From the NCBI GenBank assembly GCA_030068075.1, contig CM057826.1:66251312-66315311 (forward strand): 64,000 bases of DNA, read 5' to 3'. The position numbers were made by a program, and so were the translations under genes. The notes under the pieces are model-generated. The model made no database searches. It worked only from the letters and a program-made list of their open reading frames with translations, and was not told where the DNA came from. Position 1 is the first letter of the stretch. Every line of letters begins with the position of its first letter. Source of the DNA: Paguma larvata (taxonomy: Eukaryota; Chordata; Mammalia; Carnivora; Viverridae). This document shows positions 11,301 to 24,130 of this stretch, piece by piece.

Positions 11301-12566
11301 GGATTACGTGAACTAATACACACTCCACACTCCCCTGGTGTAAGACAGGCAACGAATACCAGTTCTCGCTCAGTTCTCCCTCATACTACCTTGGCTCCAG
11401 AAACTCACATTTCCTACCGCAGTAGCCAAAACCAAAGAACTCAGTTCATCTCTCCATCACTAACAGAACAAAGGAGTCCCCAGACTGTGCCCACAAACAA
11501 ACCTCCCCTCTCCTCACTACCTCCTTCCACTCAGCAAGTTCCTTTGGAAGCCCGAGTTCCAAGTCTCCCCTGCTCTCACCCACTCGCGTATTACTCAACT
11601 GTGGCTGACCACAGCTCTTCTCTTATGACTGTCCTTAACAATATTTAAACAGAGAAGCTTTAAAAATAACATTACACAGTGATTTCATGTTTTTGTTCTC
11701 TTTCGCTTTTTAAGAATGAGAGCACATAAACTCATTTCAAATTATAATATAGTACTAAATGCAAAATTGTTTTAGCTTTCCACCAAAAAAAAAGTTGAAA
11801 AATTCTACTCACTCATTTGAATCAACAAAAACTCTGTAAAAGAACTGCAAAAGCAAAAAAGAAAATTATTTTCCGGTGTGACTCTCGTACCTAGGTCTCC
11901 CTTCTATTTGGAGTCAGACCACACGGGGGATTATTTTCTAATGTTCATTTTACAAATTGCTTAACTAACAATATGCTGTCCAACTTTCCATTTAGAGCAC
12001 CTTATCTTCTCTCTACACACTGCGATTTCTTTGAAGGAAAATTAACTAAATATTTTAGCAGTTTAAGTAGTGGGAAGCAAAGAATTAAGATTGTAGATAC
12101 AAAGGTGCTGTAATTGTGTTTTAATCAGCTTATTAAATATAACATGAACATGTATCAATCAACTAACATTTAATTTCATGGTCTGTGATTCAAAACTTTT
12201 CAAAAGCATAACAGGACAAAGTTATCAGCACTGACTCAACAATTCCTTTCCAATTTTGTTTTAACTCATGTAAACCATATGAAATATATGACAACTGTTA
12301 CATGTCCTCATGGACTGGAAGAAGACATAATTAGAAATTTATTAAAATACAAACATAATTTGAAATTTATCTGTCTTGGTTCAAAAAGAAAAATATCTAC
12401 ATATATAAAAACACAGCAACATAATTCTTTTTCTTTCACATAATTCTTAAAGTTAGGGAAAATATAGGAATCTTTTAAAAATCTATTTCAATACTCCTAC
12501 CCCCGACAGACAAAACTCCGCCAATGTAACAGACTACTGAGCTAAAGTTTTAAATTGTTGCTGCAG

Positions 12567-12828
12567 GGGCGCCTGGGTGGCTCAGTCAGTTCGGTGTCCA
12601 ACTTCAGTCAGCTCAGGTCATGATCTCGCAGTTCAAGAGTTCAAGCCTGACGTCAGGCTCTGTGCTAACAAGCTCAGAACCTGGAGCCTGCTTGGGATTC
12701 TGTGTGTGTGTGTCTCTCTCTGCCCCTCCCCTGCTCATGCTCTGTCTCTCTCTCTGTCTCTTTCTCTCTCAGAAATAAACATTAAAGAAAATTTAAAAAT
12801 AATTAAAAATAAATAAATAATAAATAAA
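12567..12828 (+). mobile_element. Full-length cat-type tRNA-Lys SINE
   Basis: The head (gggcgcctgggtggctcagt), A and B box region, ggctctgtgctaacaagctcagaacctggagcctgc order of blocks, CT-rich stretch and (TAAA)n tail are complete. It is bounded by a 16-bp target duplication ending gttgctgcag at 12551-12566 and 12829-12844. Confidence 0.95.
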
Positions 12829-13969
12829 TAAATTGTTGCTGCAGAAAATGCAAACACGTCTCTATAAATCTCATTTAGAAAGTAAACCGCCTAACTGCAC
12901 ATTCATTTAGGAGTATTCTACAAAGATTTCTCACTACAGAGTCATATTTTGACTTGGAATGTTTGTGCACCTGCTTCTCTCTATTCCTCCACTGAAAGTG
13001 TGGTTCTTCATGATCTGAATGATTTGGCTTGTCAGAGAATAATTCAGATTACCTAAATTCTACTTTTGTTAAGGAGTGCTGAAAATTATTAAGAAAAGTC
13101 AGCAGGTTCTATTCTCTAGCATTTTGCTTGATAGTAAAAACATCGCTGTAGTTTTAAAAGGTCTATGTCTGACCATTATTTTTTCCTCACATGGAGGAGG
13201 GCTTGAGGGTAAGGGTCATTAACATTTTTTACTAAGACAAAAAGATTCAACTGTGGTTGCTAAGATACTAAGAGACAGATTCATCTATTGCAGTCAGGAC
13301 CAGTTATTAGGGATGTCTCCCCACAGAACCACACACAGGCACCGCTAACGCAAACAAACAGAATCCAAAAGGCACAGGCAATCCCTGCCCTTGAAGAGCT
13401 TAATATCATCTGTTGTTTGTATTTAAAATTACAAAGCATATTTTAAATATTTTTTTTAAGTAATAAAAGTAAGACAACGGGAAGAAGAGAAGGGAAGATA
13501 AAAGCACACGTCAAGGTCAAATGCTTCATGTGAACCTGCAGTCAGATGCCCTGGCTCATTTAGCTTATTTACCTGAATGAGTCAGTGCTGTGTGCTGCTT
13601 ACTATTCTGTTCATGATCTGGTGGTTACAGGACAAAGTGAGAGCCCTCGTGGAGTTTATATTCGAGAGAGGAGATGACACAGAAGTGCTATAAATGTTAA
13701 CCTCTGTGTCTACGTGCAAGTGTAGGTGTGCATCCAAAGTTCCAGAAGCTAAGGAGGCGCACAGACACAGGTGGAAAAGGCCTTTTGTATATTTAGCGAC
13801 TACTGTATGTCAAGTGGCAGGCCAGGCAATGAGGACGACTGTACCAGGAGGCACGTGTACTCCGTCTCTCGAGTATACTCACGTGGGAGATCCACGTGAA
13901 TGAATGAGGCATTCTTGTGGGGCCACTTCCTGCCCCCGTAAGCTTGCCAACACCTTCCTCATGAATAGT

Positions 13970-14062
13970 GGCACTGACCTCGGAGGGTTATCGTGAGCAT
14001 TAGATGTTAAAAACACATTCGGCAGACTGCCTGATAAACTACAAATTTTATTATTACAGTTA
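13970..14062 (+). repeat. MIR 3' fragment
   Basis: Cctcggagggttatcgtgagcattaga followed by cagactgcctgataaac matches the 3' half of MIR at low identity. Confidence 0.4.
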
Positions 14063-14278
14063 AGTGCGCGTGTTATAGGATTACAAGAAATGAGAGTAGT
14101 GGAAAGTGAGGATGGCAGAAAAAGGGAAAAGGTAAAAAAAAAAGTCTTTAAAAATCTAAATGGCAGGAGAAATGGGTTTACACGAGGACTCGCAAGACAT
14201 AGCACAAAGTGTATGTCTAAACCTATAAGAAACTGGACACAACAGAGTCACATCACACATCCAATTAAGTGACAAGAA

Positions 14279-14479
14279 CAGGGGGCACGAGGGTGGCTCC
14301 GTTGGTTAGACTCTGGACTTCAGCTCAGGTCATGATCTGACCATTTGTGGGATTGAGCCTCACACTGGGCTGTGCTGATAGTGCAGAGCCTGTTTGAGAT
14401 TCTCCCTCTCCCTTTCTCTGCTCCTCCACCACTCACGTGCCCGCTCTCAAAATAAACAAATAAAAATTTTTAAAAAAAT
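14279..14479 (+). mobile_element. Carnivore tRNA-Lys SINE
   Basis: The head gggggcacgagggtggctccg, cttcagctcaggtcatgatct, a gtgctgatagtgcagagcctg block, CT-rich stretch and A-rich tail are visible. A 14-bp target duplication with one mismatch lies at 14265-14278 and 14480-14493. Confidence 0.92.
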
Positions 14480-14639
14480 TTAAGTGAGAAGAATAAAACT
14501 GCATATGGTTGGCAGAGAAGAAAGGAGAGAACAATTTACATACTACAGTGGCTGTGCCACTGTTTCACCGAATAAGGGAATGTTTCAGAGTGAATGAGAT
14601 TTATAATTAGATGTGATATTCATCACCTTGTGTATTTAC

Positions 14640-14790
14640 TTGATACCGAACGCCTGCTTTAAGATGCTACCCCACCCATAGGATCTCCATTTTATAGATA
14701 CGCAAATGTATCCCAGGGACATGGGGGCAAGCGCATGTCAGAGCCAGGATGCCAGCCTCGTTCTGCCAGGCTCCAGGTCCCTGCAGTCTT
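14640..14790 (-). repeat. MIR, antisense
   Basis: Ctccattttatagatacgcaaatg, followed by agagccaggatgccagcct and a head-like ccaggctcc, is an inverted MIR core and tRNA-like region. Confidence 0.5.
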
Positions 14791-15584
14791 CCCATGATGC
14801 CCAGCCATCGGAGCCTGGATTTAAAGGAACAGGCTAAGACTTAGGAGGAAGATGACGCAAAACATTTAAGAGGAAAGTTTAGTAAGACTTAACAGTATTT
14901 GCAGGAAAAGATAAAGTCATTAAGACTGAACAGAAACCAAGTCAGAAAAGCTCATGCATCAACTATTCAACACAGATTTCCAGGATAATACTGGTTTCCT
15001 CTATTTCATACCTCTATGCATACTAAACACTGAAATATTACAGAAATTCAAACATTTCAGCATCCAAACTGTCTCCCTGAGTACCTCTCACACCCAAAAC
15101 AGGAGCACAGGTGCCTGCACCCACCTGTATACACACTTCACCAAATCACACGTCCAGACATAAAGTAACAAGTTCTACTGTCTTAGCTACAGAAAGAAAG
15201 GAATACATGCCAATCAACCAGAAGGAAAGAATGTAAGTCAGAGATAAATGAATGTTGGAATAAAGAAAAAAACTTTCAAAGTACTAGGTAAATAATGGTA
15301 CCTTTCATAGTAATGATGAAATGGAGAAAAGTAACAAATAGAAGCCTAATTAAGTCTTCCAAAAGTCTTTAGAAGTACATTCCTCCGAAAAAAAAAAAAA
15401 ATCCTGCAGTGGAATTCATTAGTTTTTACTGTGTCATTGTACTCACACTCACAAATACATACATCGAATCATATTTCCCACTGTAAATTTAGTAATTTTC
15501 CCTTACCGTGGGGGAAAAAAATCTGTGGCCTGAATAAATAACAAAAGTTGTCAAAGAAATAATAACAATAATGATAATGACAGC

Positions 15585-15760
15585 AGTTACTGCTGGGCCA
15601 TGCGTCATGCCTTTACATCTCATCCTATGAAGCAGACACTTTATCTTGATTCTACTAGGAAAAAACTTACTTTCAAATTAAGTAACTTGCCCAACTGACG
15701 GGGTTGGGACTCCACATTCACGTCTGCCTGACCAAGCCTCTTAACCACTTTATATTTTGC
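15585..15760 (-). repeat. MIR, antisense
   Basis: Catgcctttacatctcatcc, aagtaacttgcccaactgac, ttgggactcc and cctcttaaccact follow the order of a reversed MIR. Confidence 0.65.
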
Positions 15761-16158
15761 TTCTCTATTGTGAAGACTCAAACGTTCCCACGAGCACTCT
15801 GCTATTTGTAGTGTAGAGTTTATGAACACAAAATACCTCTCCCATGCAATATTTTACAGAAAGTAACTAAAATGAACCATCAGCAGCTTAAGTGACTGCA
15901 ACTTTTCACCCCCCAAATGAAGACTTCTTGTGTTTATTACTATTTCACATTGTCGCACAAGTCCTATCCATGAACAGCACACAAAATGATAAAGTAAAAA
16001 CTCAAAACACAAGACATATAAAAGGAGTATGTTGCTGTCACAAGTCAATGAATGAGGTCTCAAAAATTTGAGAAATTGGGTCTACCACATTCTCATTAAA
16101 ATACTCTGTGCCTACACGGGTTTAATAACCTGTAGGTTTATTGAAGCGCAAATTTTAC

Positions 16159-16303
16159 CTGGGTCATTATGGGAGTGAGGCACCACAAAGACTTGAAGGG
16201 GCTTAGCGTCCCATTCATTCAACATATAGCTAATGTCAAATCCTTGTTTCCAAACTCCACCATCTGGATTGTCAAATGGAATTAGACTGTAAACATCCAA
16301 CAT
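16159..16303 (-). CDS. MAN2A1: MAN2A1 coding exon 3: start of GH38 domain with zinc-binding HND motif
   Basis: This 145-nt exon encodes residues 132-179 ([16 protein letters not shown] to VPHSHNDP) plus the first base of the Gly180 codon. The motif PHSHNDPGW is the hallmark of GH38 alpha-mannosidases. In this protein His176 and Asp178 correspond to the first two zinc ligands of the family. The acceptor is a long pyrimidine tract followed by TTTTTAG|ATG, so the exon starts exactly on an in-frame Met codon. The donor is CCAG|GTAAAA (GT at 16158-16157). The exon ends in phase 1, and skipping it would shift the frame. The catalytic domain, which faces the Golgi lumen, begins here after the stem. 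Confidence 0.97.
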
Positions 16304-18487
16304 CTAAAAATATAAAAGACAAAATAAAGGAGAAAAAAAGTAAATTTAACTGTGTATTACCATTTTTAATTTGAACCTAATGTTGGAAGATACTTGCTCA
16401 AAGCTATTCATTGTTGTACTCAGTATATGAATTTCACTAGATAAAACTACTTCTGTAGACATTAACTAAAGAGTTTAAGGCAGAAAACATTTAATTACCA
16501 TTCAAATTCTTAATATGCTACTGTGTTACTTAACTATCCTGATAAATAATCCCCTCCCCCATCTGCTTCTAATGAAAAACAATTCCATTCAATTCCTTCC
16601 TGCCCCGTCTTTCTTACTTCTACTAAAATCGAGTAGAAATTAAGAGAACTAAACAGCAAACAAAAAACTTCTGATGAAATGTGATTATGACCAAATATTT
16701 CAGCATTTTCAAACACAATACTGGATAATTACTTTATACTTTGACTTGTCTCTGTTTTACAATTAATCTCGTATATTTTAAAACCTCCGTCAGAATGGAA
16801 ATGCACCTACAACTATGCCTTCATTTAGCATATGGTCTGTTTACCTTTTCTATTCTAAAAATAAAAAGACACAAAGGAAAAAATATTGCCAAAACAAAAG
16901 CCCTAAAAACTTATATTTTTCATACTCTTTCTAATACTAAATGTGACAAAGAACACAGGTGACTGTGGTAGAATTTAAATTATGTCAAAATTACATCCTT
17001 ATAAGTGGGTTACAAAAAAATTTAAAGATATCAAACAAATTATATAAAAAGTGAATACAAAGTATTTTAAGACAGTAACATCTCTCTCACTTCGGAATTT
17101 ATGACTTTAATAAATAAAATAAAACACTCCCAAGGATGAGTCAATGACTCTTCGAAAACCAGCTGGAAAGGAGGATGTGTTAGCAGTCTCAGTTACTCTC
17201 TTTCTAGTCCTTTCTCCCACCCTGCAGCTCTCCTGGTTCCCCACTGCCTCTTCTGCTTGCCTCCCATAGTTGTTTTGCAACACGGCTGTTTCTATCTAGC
17301 CCAGATTTAATACTCCCACCTCCAAAAAAAGTTACATGGTTCTCCTTTAAAAGGTACTTATTTAACACCTATACAAAGCCAAGAGTCACAAAAATAGATA
17401 CACTTTCAAAGCACAGAATCCTGTGAACTTGGCTATGCACTAGCTGATAAGATTGTAGGCACAAGGCCTGGACAACTCCTACATCCCAAGCAGGACTGGC
17501 TTGTGAGCCATGGCCTCAAGATTCTAACACGTTTTCTGTCCCCAGAGGTTAGTGAAACCATCTACTCTGAAGCAAGGCCAGAGCCAACCCATTTTGTCCA
17601 GCTGTAAAATATTCACTGACTCATCCCCAAGTTCCAGCTTGAGGTCTAAGATTCAAGTTAAACACAGCTCTCTGCTAATTTGCAGAACAGAGCATACATG
17701 ACACACCTTAAATTTAAGAAAAGTAGAAGTCCTTTCTTATATCCTGGTTTACAACTCCACTACCCTCCAGAACGCTATCTGAGAGAAGCAGAACGCAAGC
17801 CAAATCCAAAATTTTAAATTTTCTAATAAAGTTAAATAAGTGAAATTAATTTTATTGATATATTTTATTTAACCCAATGTATTCATAATATTTTCTCAAC
17901 ACATAATCAACATAAAAACAAACAAGATAATTTACATGTTTTTGTAAAACATCTCAACACTTGGAGCACATCTCACTTCAAACTAGCCACATTTCACATG
18001 CTCGGTAGCCACCTGTGGACAGTGGCTTCCATACTGAACAGCCCAGGTCTAGAGGATTTCCCGTCCTTCTCTCACAAAGAGATGGTTAGCAAAAGGAATC
18101 TAACCCTACCCTGTGTGAAACCTATAGTGTAGAACAGAGACATAGTAAGAATAGGGCTTTTCTTGTACTCTTTATAGGAAGATGAGAAAATGTCTTTGAC
18201 CAAATTTAAATTTCTAAAGTTCTTCATCTACTAGAGAAAGTCAGACCTAAAAAACATACAAAAATGCCATATCGAAGTATTAAAATAATTTAAAAAATAT
18301 TGGGGGGAATACAGAATTACAGAATTTTATCACTAAAAAGAACATTAATGATCAGGTGACTGACCAAGCCAGTTTACAAAAACAGAAACTAAAATCCAGA
18401 GAGTTTAAGCAACTAAGTTAAAACAGATACAGATCAAAAAAAGAAAGTAAAAGAAGCCCAATGATTATTAATGAATGCATACATTAC
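16304..18487 (-). other. MAN2A1: MAN2A1 intron 2
   Basis: A 2184-base AT-rich intron with GT and AG ends on the minus strand. A hAT-like fragment lies at about 17945-18060. 16304-17940 and 18070-18487 hold nothing I recognise beyond a possible decayed MIR near 18350-18430. Confidence 0.9.
17945..18060. mobile_element. hAT-type DNA transposon fragment
   Basis: Tagccacatttcacatgctc, gtagccacctgtggacagtgg and gaacagcccaggtctagagg match a common old mammalian hAT-Charlie class element. A related fragment lies at about 62965-63080. Confidence 0.45.
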
Positions 18488-18745
18488 CTGCACATCTGAA
18501 TTCCTACTTCCACCTTGTAAAGCAAATGAACAGTCTTCAGGGTCCACTATGAGGGACAGCTGTTTGGACAGCAGAAGAGGTGAGCCAGCACCTTGGCTGA
18601 AATTGCCTTGTGAACTTTTTGGACCATCCTCCACAGATTCACTCAAATTGATGACCGAGTCTCTAATATTTGAGATGATCTCATTATTCTCAGCTAGCAA
18701 ACGCTCCAAATGGTCTATTTTTTCTTGCAACATTGAGAGCTGGCC
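18488..18745 (-). CDS. MAN2A1: MAN2A1 coding exon 2: lumenal stem with coiled coil
   Basis: This 258-nt exon encodes residues 46-131, starting GQLSMLQEKIDHLERL and ending SRNSDVQ. Residues 50-75 show heptad spacing of Leu and Ile typical of the coiled-coil stem that dimerises mannosidase II. Two N-glycosylation sequons are visible, NLS at residue 78 and NFS at residue 93. Residues 105-130 are the least familiar part compared with the human protein I recall, and the stretch seems one residue longer here. The acceptor is a T-rich tract ending TTGTAG before GGC. The donor is CAG|GTAATG (GT at 18487-18486). Both junctions are in phase 0, so the exon is a symmetric cassette. The stem separates the membrane anchor from the catalytic domain and is not part of the active site. 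Confidence 0.96.
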
Positions 18746-21700
18746 CTACAATAAAAAAGAGAAAGGCAGCTATATGAAACTCTGATACAGCTCTGCTGAA
18801 GCACACACATTTAAAAAAAAAAAAAATTATGTGCCTGCCCCAGAGGGCAGCCACTCACCCTCCACTCTCCACTTCTCTAAGTGGAATCACAAAGAGCATG
18901 AACGGGCTGGCAGTGTTGAACACAGACTTACAGCAGAAAATCTCCCTGGCTTCGATTTTTGTTTAATCATGTTTTAAAACGTGCAACACAAAGACCAAAA
19001 ATATTTGGGGATGTATTTCCTACGGTCCCAAGCCCAGCCCTAAAGATCTTTGAGTTCTCTATAATAACTAAGTACAACATACTACGTTCAAGTATGAAAT
19101 TTTAAATTTAAGTATAATTGGTTTTAGTTACTTGAAAGGATCAAAAGTATGAACCTGAAAAAAAAAAATCATCCCATCGTAATTGGCAACCCTTGTGGAC
19201 AAGCCTAAATAAGAAGTATCATTTACAGGAAAATCAGTTAGTCGACACTTCATTATCCGTATGCATGAAAAAGACTAGCATGCACACCCCCCAGGTAACC
19301 ACACTGCAGGCATTTGGACTCTCCTACTATACTGTGTGACTTTAAGATTTTTTTAAGTGATCCTCACATTAAGAGGCTTGTCGTTTTTACAACATAAACC
19401 TTGTTATATAGAACAGTAACTCAGTTTACGAGAACAAAGACAATCTTTGTCTTGTTCACTCCTATCTCCGGAATCTCAAATACACAGGAGATACTTAAAT
19501 AGCTGTCACATGGCCCTTATACTTCTAGAACTCAATTATTTCTAGAATTCTATATTTCTAGAATTCTTTAGTGAACACCTACTGTCCCAGGCATAATGCT
19601 ACACTGGGAAGACAGATACACCTAAGAGTCTTTACCTGAACACACAAAGTGACACTATAATTAGCAACAGACTACTCAAACAGTTCAGGCTTGGGTTTAA
19701 TAAAAATAACTACATGCAGAGTGAAAAAAACTCCGGACACTCAAAAATAAAAGTTCTTTCATCAGTAAATAATAGGAAAACAGAAAGGAGGAGAAAGGAA
19801 GCAGTAAGAACAAAGAAAGAGAAAGAGAAAAGAGAAAACACCTAAACCTCCAAAGATAAGGAACTGGTCGAATGGTACGTCTATATCATGAAAGTGTTCT
19901 CAGTCCCCAAAATTTAGAAATATAAATTCTTTAAAAACAGAAATATATGAGAAGGTATTTTTAGGACATACAGTGGAGAAAAATGACTTAAAAAAGCACG
20001 GATTAAAAATAGTCATTTGATACCATCCCTTTTTGAAAAAAAAAAAATACATATGGAAGGCCATAATCGAAATGATAAAGACTGGTTATGGGTATTTAAA
20101 TTCTACCTTAGAAGCTGTTATGAATAGTTGCTGACTGTGTAATAGGGAAGCCAGGAGAGTAAAATACTTCCAGGTGAGTGGCCAGTTCAACAAGGAGAGA
20201 AGGGAGGTCGGCAGACTGGAGTCTTCCAAGGGAAGGCCGCTGCAGCAAACTGTGTGAAAAGGACAGAAGTCTGAAGGGACTAGAGAAGATATTTTGGAAT
20301 GAGAAAAAGAAATAGCCAAAATTAGAAGCAAATCAGCAGCACATTGTCTTTGTGGGGAGGAGGGAGGTGGAAGAGCAGAAGATAGACGCCTCAGACCCAA
20401 AAGATGCTCTCCCAGGTCTATCTACAGGATGTGAACAGAAAAAGCCCATGCATGTCAGAACTGTAGTCCTTTAAGCCAACTGTCACCTCTGGGGTGGCGG
20501 GCTATCTTTAAGAGATATAACTCTAAAGCCTGTTCATCAGCACATACAGAAGCAGGAAGTGCAAGGCTTTGCACCAAACTCATCCTATAAGACAAGCCCC
20601 ATTTCCTCCGCAGCAAAGCAAGAGAAAGAATACGTACCAGTTCGTGACTAGAAATGGCAAAGCAAAGGAAATGGGACTGATCAGAACAACACTAGTTCAC
20701 GGCTCAAACAGAAGCTGGCTGAACCATTTAGACTCCAGGTCAGCAAACCCACTGAGCACTATCAAACTACAAACCCTTCCTTATCAGCACATGTGGATGG
20801 ATATTGGATGAGTGCTTCTCAGTGGAAAGGCTAAAGGGAGCCTCTCCCCTGCCACTTGGCATAATCCAAAGTTCACCCGAAGAAGCTAAAAATATTTGAG
20901 AGTCAGGTATGCAGCAGACTAATCTGTATATATTTTCTCAACAGACATGCTATCAAAGGCTGTCTGAAATAAGAGAAAAACTTTTCTTCACTTATTATCA
21001 AAACATCAGAGACTGCAGCTTTTCAAAATCTCTGCTGATAAATTTTGTTGAATATTTCCAATACTGAAGATACAAGTAAGTCTACGTCAGTGATGCTTGC
21101 AATTTCTACCACAGCAGGTAACAAAAGTAAATCAAGTTCCTCTGATTCCAAGCAGAATTAGAACGTGTTGGCTTGTCTTGCCTCTAGTAAAGCTACCTTC
21201 CTCCACAAAATAAAACTTTTGTCTAAAATACCACCACTCTAGAGCTTTTAAAGATGCTGCATGTTTTATCGGACACTTGCAGTGTATACATTAATACACG
21301 GGTGCCTGCATTTCTCCAGACCTACCTTTACTTTCAGGAAAAGATAATTTTGGAGCCATGCACAAAGCAGAGCTGTCTAGAGCTGAACAAGCACACCCTG
21401 AGAAAGAAGAGGGCCCCCTCTGGGAATATTCCTATGATGGCTCTAGTCCCATAACCCATGGATGAGCGTTTTATTCCAAATAAATATTACAGATGTTTCA
21501 TGAAAAATAATCCCGCAGGTGCTAAAGACGACTTCGATCTCATTGTAGCTTTAAAGATGCAATTAATGATCAGTACCCGGAATTCTGTACTGAATTAATA
21601 AGTCCATGGAGAAAATTGTGGCCTGGGGGATATGTCAGCAGAATGGTCTAATGAAAATCATTTTTTTAAACTGTATTATGCAGTGGAATAAAACATCCCT

Positions 21701-22539
21701 CCTAACAGTTTAAATTCTTGAAGTATAGGTATCTTATAAGCAAATTCTATACACAAGACAGAAGAAGAGTGGTATGACCTTAAAAGGATGTACTTGTAGT
21801 CTGCATTAAAGTAACAGAAATCACAGATACCGTTTCAATTATGCTGACAAGTCAAAGAATACTGACAGCAATACTGAAAAAGACAATTTTCTGTAGGGTA
21901 AGAAAATCACTTGTGAGAAAACCACTTTATTCTTTGATTTGCTAATCAGTTCTATAGGGAGGCCATGGTGTTGTGCTGCTGATGAGTGGAGAAGGAGGTC
22001 ATGCTATTTGATGTATTCTGCTTGTGATGAAAGAGAAAAACTGAATAAAAAAAATCACTGATACCAATGACTTTTGAGAGAGAAAATTTAGAGCCTACTA
22101 CAAGGCACAACAGGATCAGTAACCACTCAGTCCTATGAACAAAATCAATCAATGCGCACCTACAGCCGAAGCTGAAAGCTTGTTACACAATTATTGGCCT
22201 CAGGTAAACACTAGCTGCCAGAATTGGCATCACAATGATCACTGAAACTTGCCTGAATCTGTACATCAGCGTCTTCCTTCCTGTTACAGTGGAAAAAATG
22301 TGTGGCTTCCCCCTCCCTGCTTCAAAGGCCAACACTTGACTGGTGAGCTCCAAACCCATCTTTCTCAACAGCTCAAAGCTGTACTCTTCTGGTTAAACTC
22401 TCTCAACACTGCTTCATCAAACTCCCTTTTCAAAAGTAACTCATTCTCAGTAGTATAACATGTAACATCAGGTCAAACTATATGAAATTTGCCATTCTCA
22501 TAAATCAAATACAGTGCAGTTCACCAATTTCCTAGGGTT

Positions 22540-24130
22540 CACCGTAACATGATATCCTGTCTAAAACACCAAATCAAACTCCGCTGCTTCCCTAAGCCCC
22601 ACAATCCCCTTCGAGGGCCCCAAGGCCTTCACAGACATGCAGAGATTATCAACAGTCTGTTCTCACGATCTCCAGTCCTTATAAATTCCTATCCTCTCTT
22701 CTGCCCACTGTATTCAGCATGTGCCCACCACTCCACCACAACTGCCCCTGCACTGGCCCCAAAGGCTTCCATGTTGTCAGTCATGATACGTGCATGCTGT
22801 CCTCACCTGACTCACCATCCTGAGGAGCATCAGCACACTAGACCACTTCCTCCTGGCAATTATCTTCTTCATTTACTCCCAGCACGGCATGCTCTAGGTT
22901 TCCTTCTGCCTCCTGTTTATTAGTCTCCTTCTCTCCCCAGTAACTACATGATGGAGGGCCTTAAGGTTAATTCCTGAGCCCTCTGCTGTCTCTACACTAT
23001 CTTAAACTATCTCATCCACTCCATGGTTTAAATTCCACTTTTTGTACTGATGTCTCATCTACGTTTCTGTCTCCAACTGAAGCCTCTTCTCTGAAAAACT
23101 AACCCATACATCCGAATGACTACTCCACTCAACTTGGGTTTCAAACTTATGTCCAAAAGAACCCTCCCAAATAAGCCTTCTGCATCTTCAGATCTTCATT
23201 AAGTAGCTCTAATGTGCATCTAGTTGGTCATTCTCCAAATCTTGGTAGCATAATGGATTCTTCCTTCTTCCTCACCCCCCCTCACACACCCGGTTTATCT
23301 GCAAGCTCTTTCCTTACTACCTCTAAAATACTTGTTGAATCATTCCAAGTTTCTCCCTCTCAACTCTAACCTGCTGATCCAATCCCCCAACAATCTCTCC
23401 TGCCTCATACACAGCAGCCTCTTAACTAATTTCCCAATCCTAGGCTTACCTCCTTCAACCATGACCTACGTAGCCACATTATTGTTCTTACAATCCAGAG
23501 CTAGTTTCTCACTGCACTTACACTGTAACCAGTAAGAACCTGTATCTATCTATCCGCTCCCCCCGCCCCAACTTGGCTTCACCCTCATCTCATCTCAGTT
23601 CTAAGCCAGTTCCTCTTCAACCCATCAAGACCTTCATACACGTTCTTCCTTTATAGAGTACTTCAAATTTCACCTGAAATGTCCCCCCAGCACAGCCTTC
23701 CCCAGCTATCCTACATAAAATAGGCCTTCTCAGGGGCACCTGGGTAGCTTCCTTGTTTAAGCATCTGACTCTTGATTTCAGCTCAGGTCATGATCCCAAG
23801 GTTTGTGGGATTGAGCAGTGCAGAGCCTGCTTGAGATTCTTTGTTTCTCCCTCTCAAAATAAATACACAAACATTTAAATAAATAAATAAATAAATAAAT
23901 AAAATATTAGGCCTTCTTGTGTGATTCTCTATTATGTCAACTTATTTTTTGCCTTATTACATTTATTATCTATTTTATCCATGTACTATTTATTTCCCCA
24001 TCTTCATCACTAAATAAATAAATGTCTATCTTGAGAACAGGCACCAGAGCTATTGTATTCATGACCATACCCTGATGCCCTGATGCACAGAAGAACTGCA
24101 AATATTTACTGGGTGGAGAGAGGGGGGAAA
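22540..24130. repeat. Ancient L2-like LINE remnants, interrupted by a SINE
   Basis: A C/T-rich stretch with blocks such as ttcaaatttcacctgaaatgt, agcacagccttccccagct, tctattatgtcaactta and gagaacaggcaccagagc resembles the decayed 3' part of an old mammalian LINE. The SINE at 23731-23907 splits it. The 124-codon frame at 22549 is a by-product of the C-rich composition. Confidence 0.45.
23731..23907 (+). mobile_element. Carnivore tRNA-Lys SINE
   Basis: Ggggcacctgggtagcttcc head, ttcagctcaggtcatgatcc, gcagtgcagagcctgcttgag and an (AAAT)n tail. The target duplication taggccttct is at 23721-23730 and 23908-23917. Confidence 0.93.

Larger units (their letters stand above)
3417..16158 (-). other. 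MAN2A1: MAN2A1 intron 3
   Basis: A 12.7-kb AT-rich intron between the HND exon and the W181 exon, with GT and AG ends verified on the minus strand. Repeats inside it are listed separately. I see nothing recognisable in 3417-5250, 5630-6885, 7935-8840, 9390-10350, 11310-12550, 12845-13960 and 14800-15580, apart from short A/T runs. Confidence 0.9.

Noticed and set aside
12567..12640. tRNA gene-like head with A and B box similarity
   Set aside because: It belongs to a SINE. The cloverleaf is degraded, and a SINE middle, tail and target duplication follow.
13694..14205. Small ORFs suggesting a gene in intron 3
   Set aside because: They overlap on opposite strands, have no family resemblance and end in an old MIR fragment.
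22549..22923. 124-codon plus-strand ORF rich in Pro, His and Leu
   Set aside because: It lies inside C/T-rich, L2-like repeat sequence and has no recognised family.
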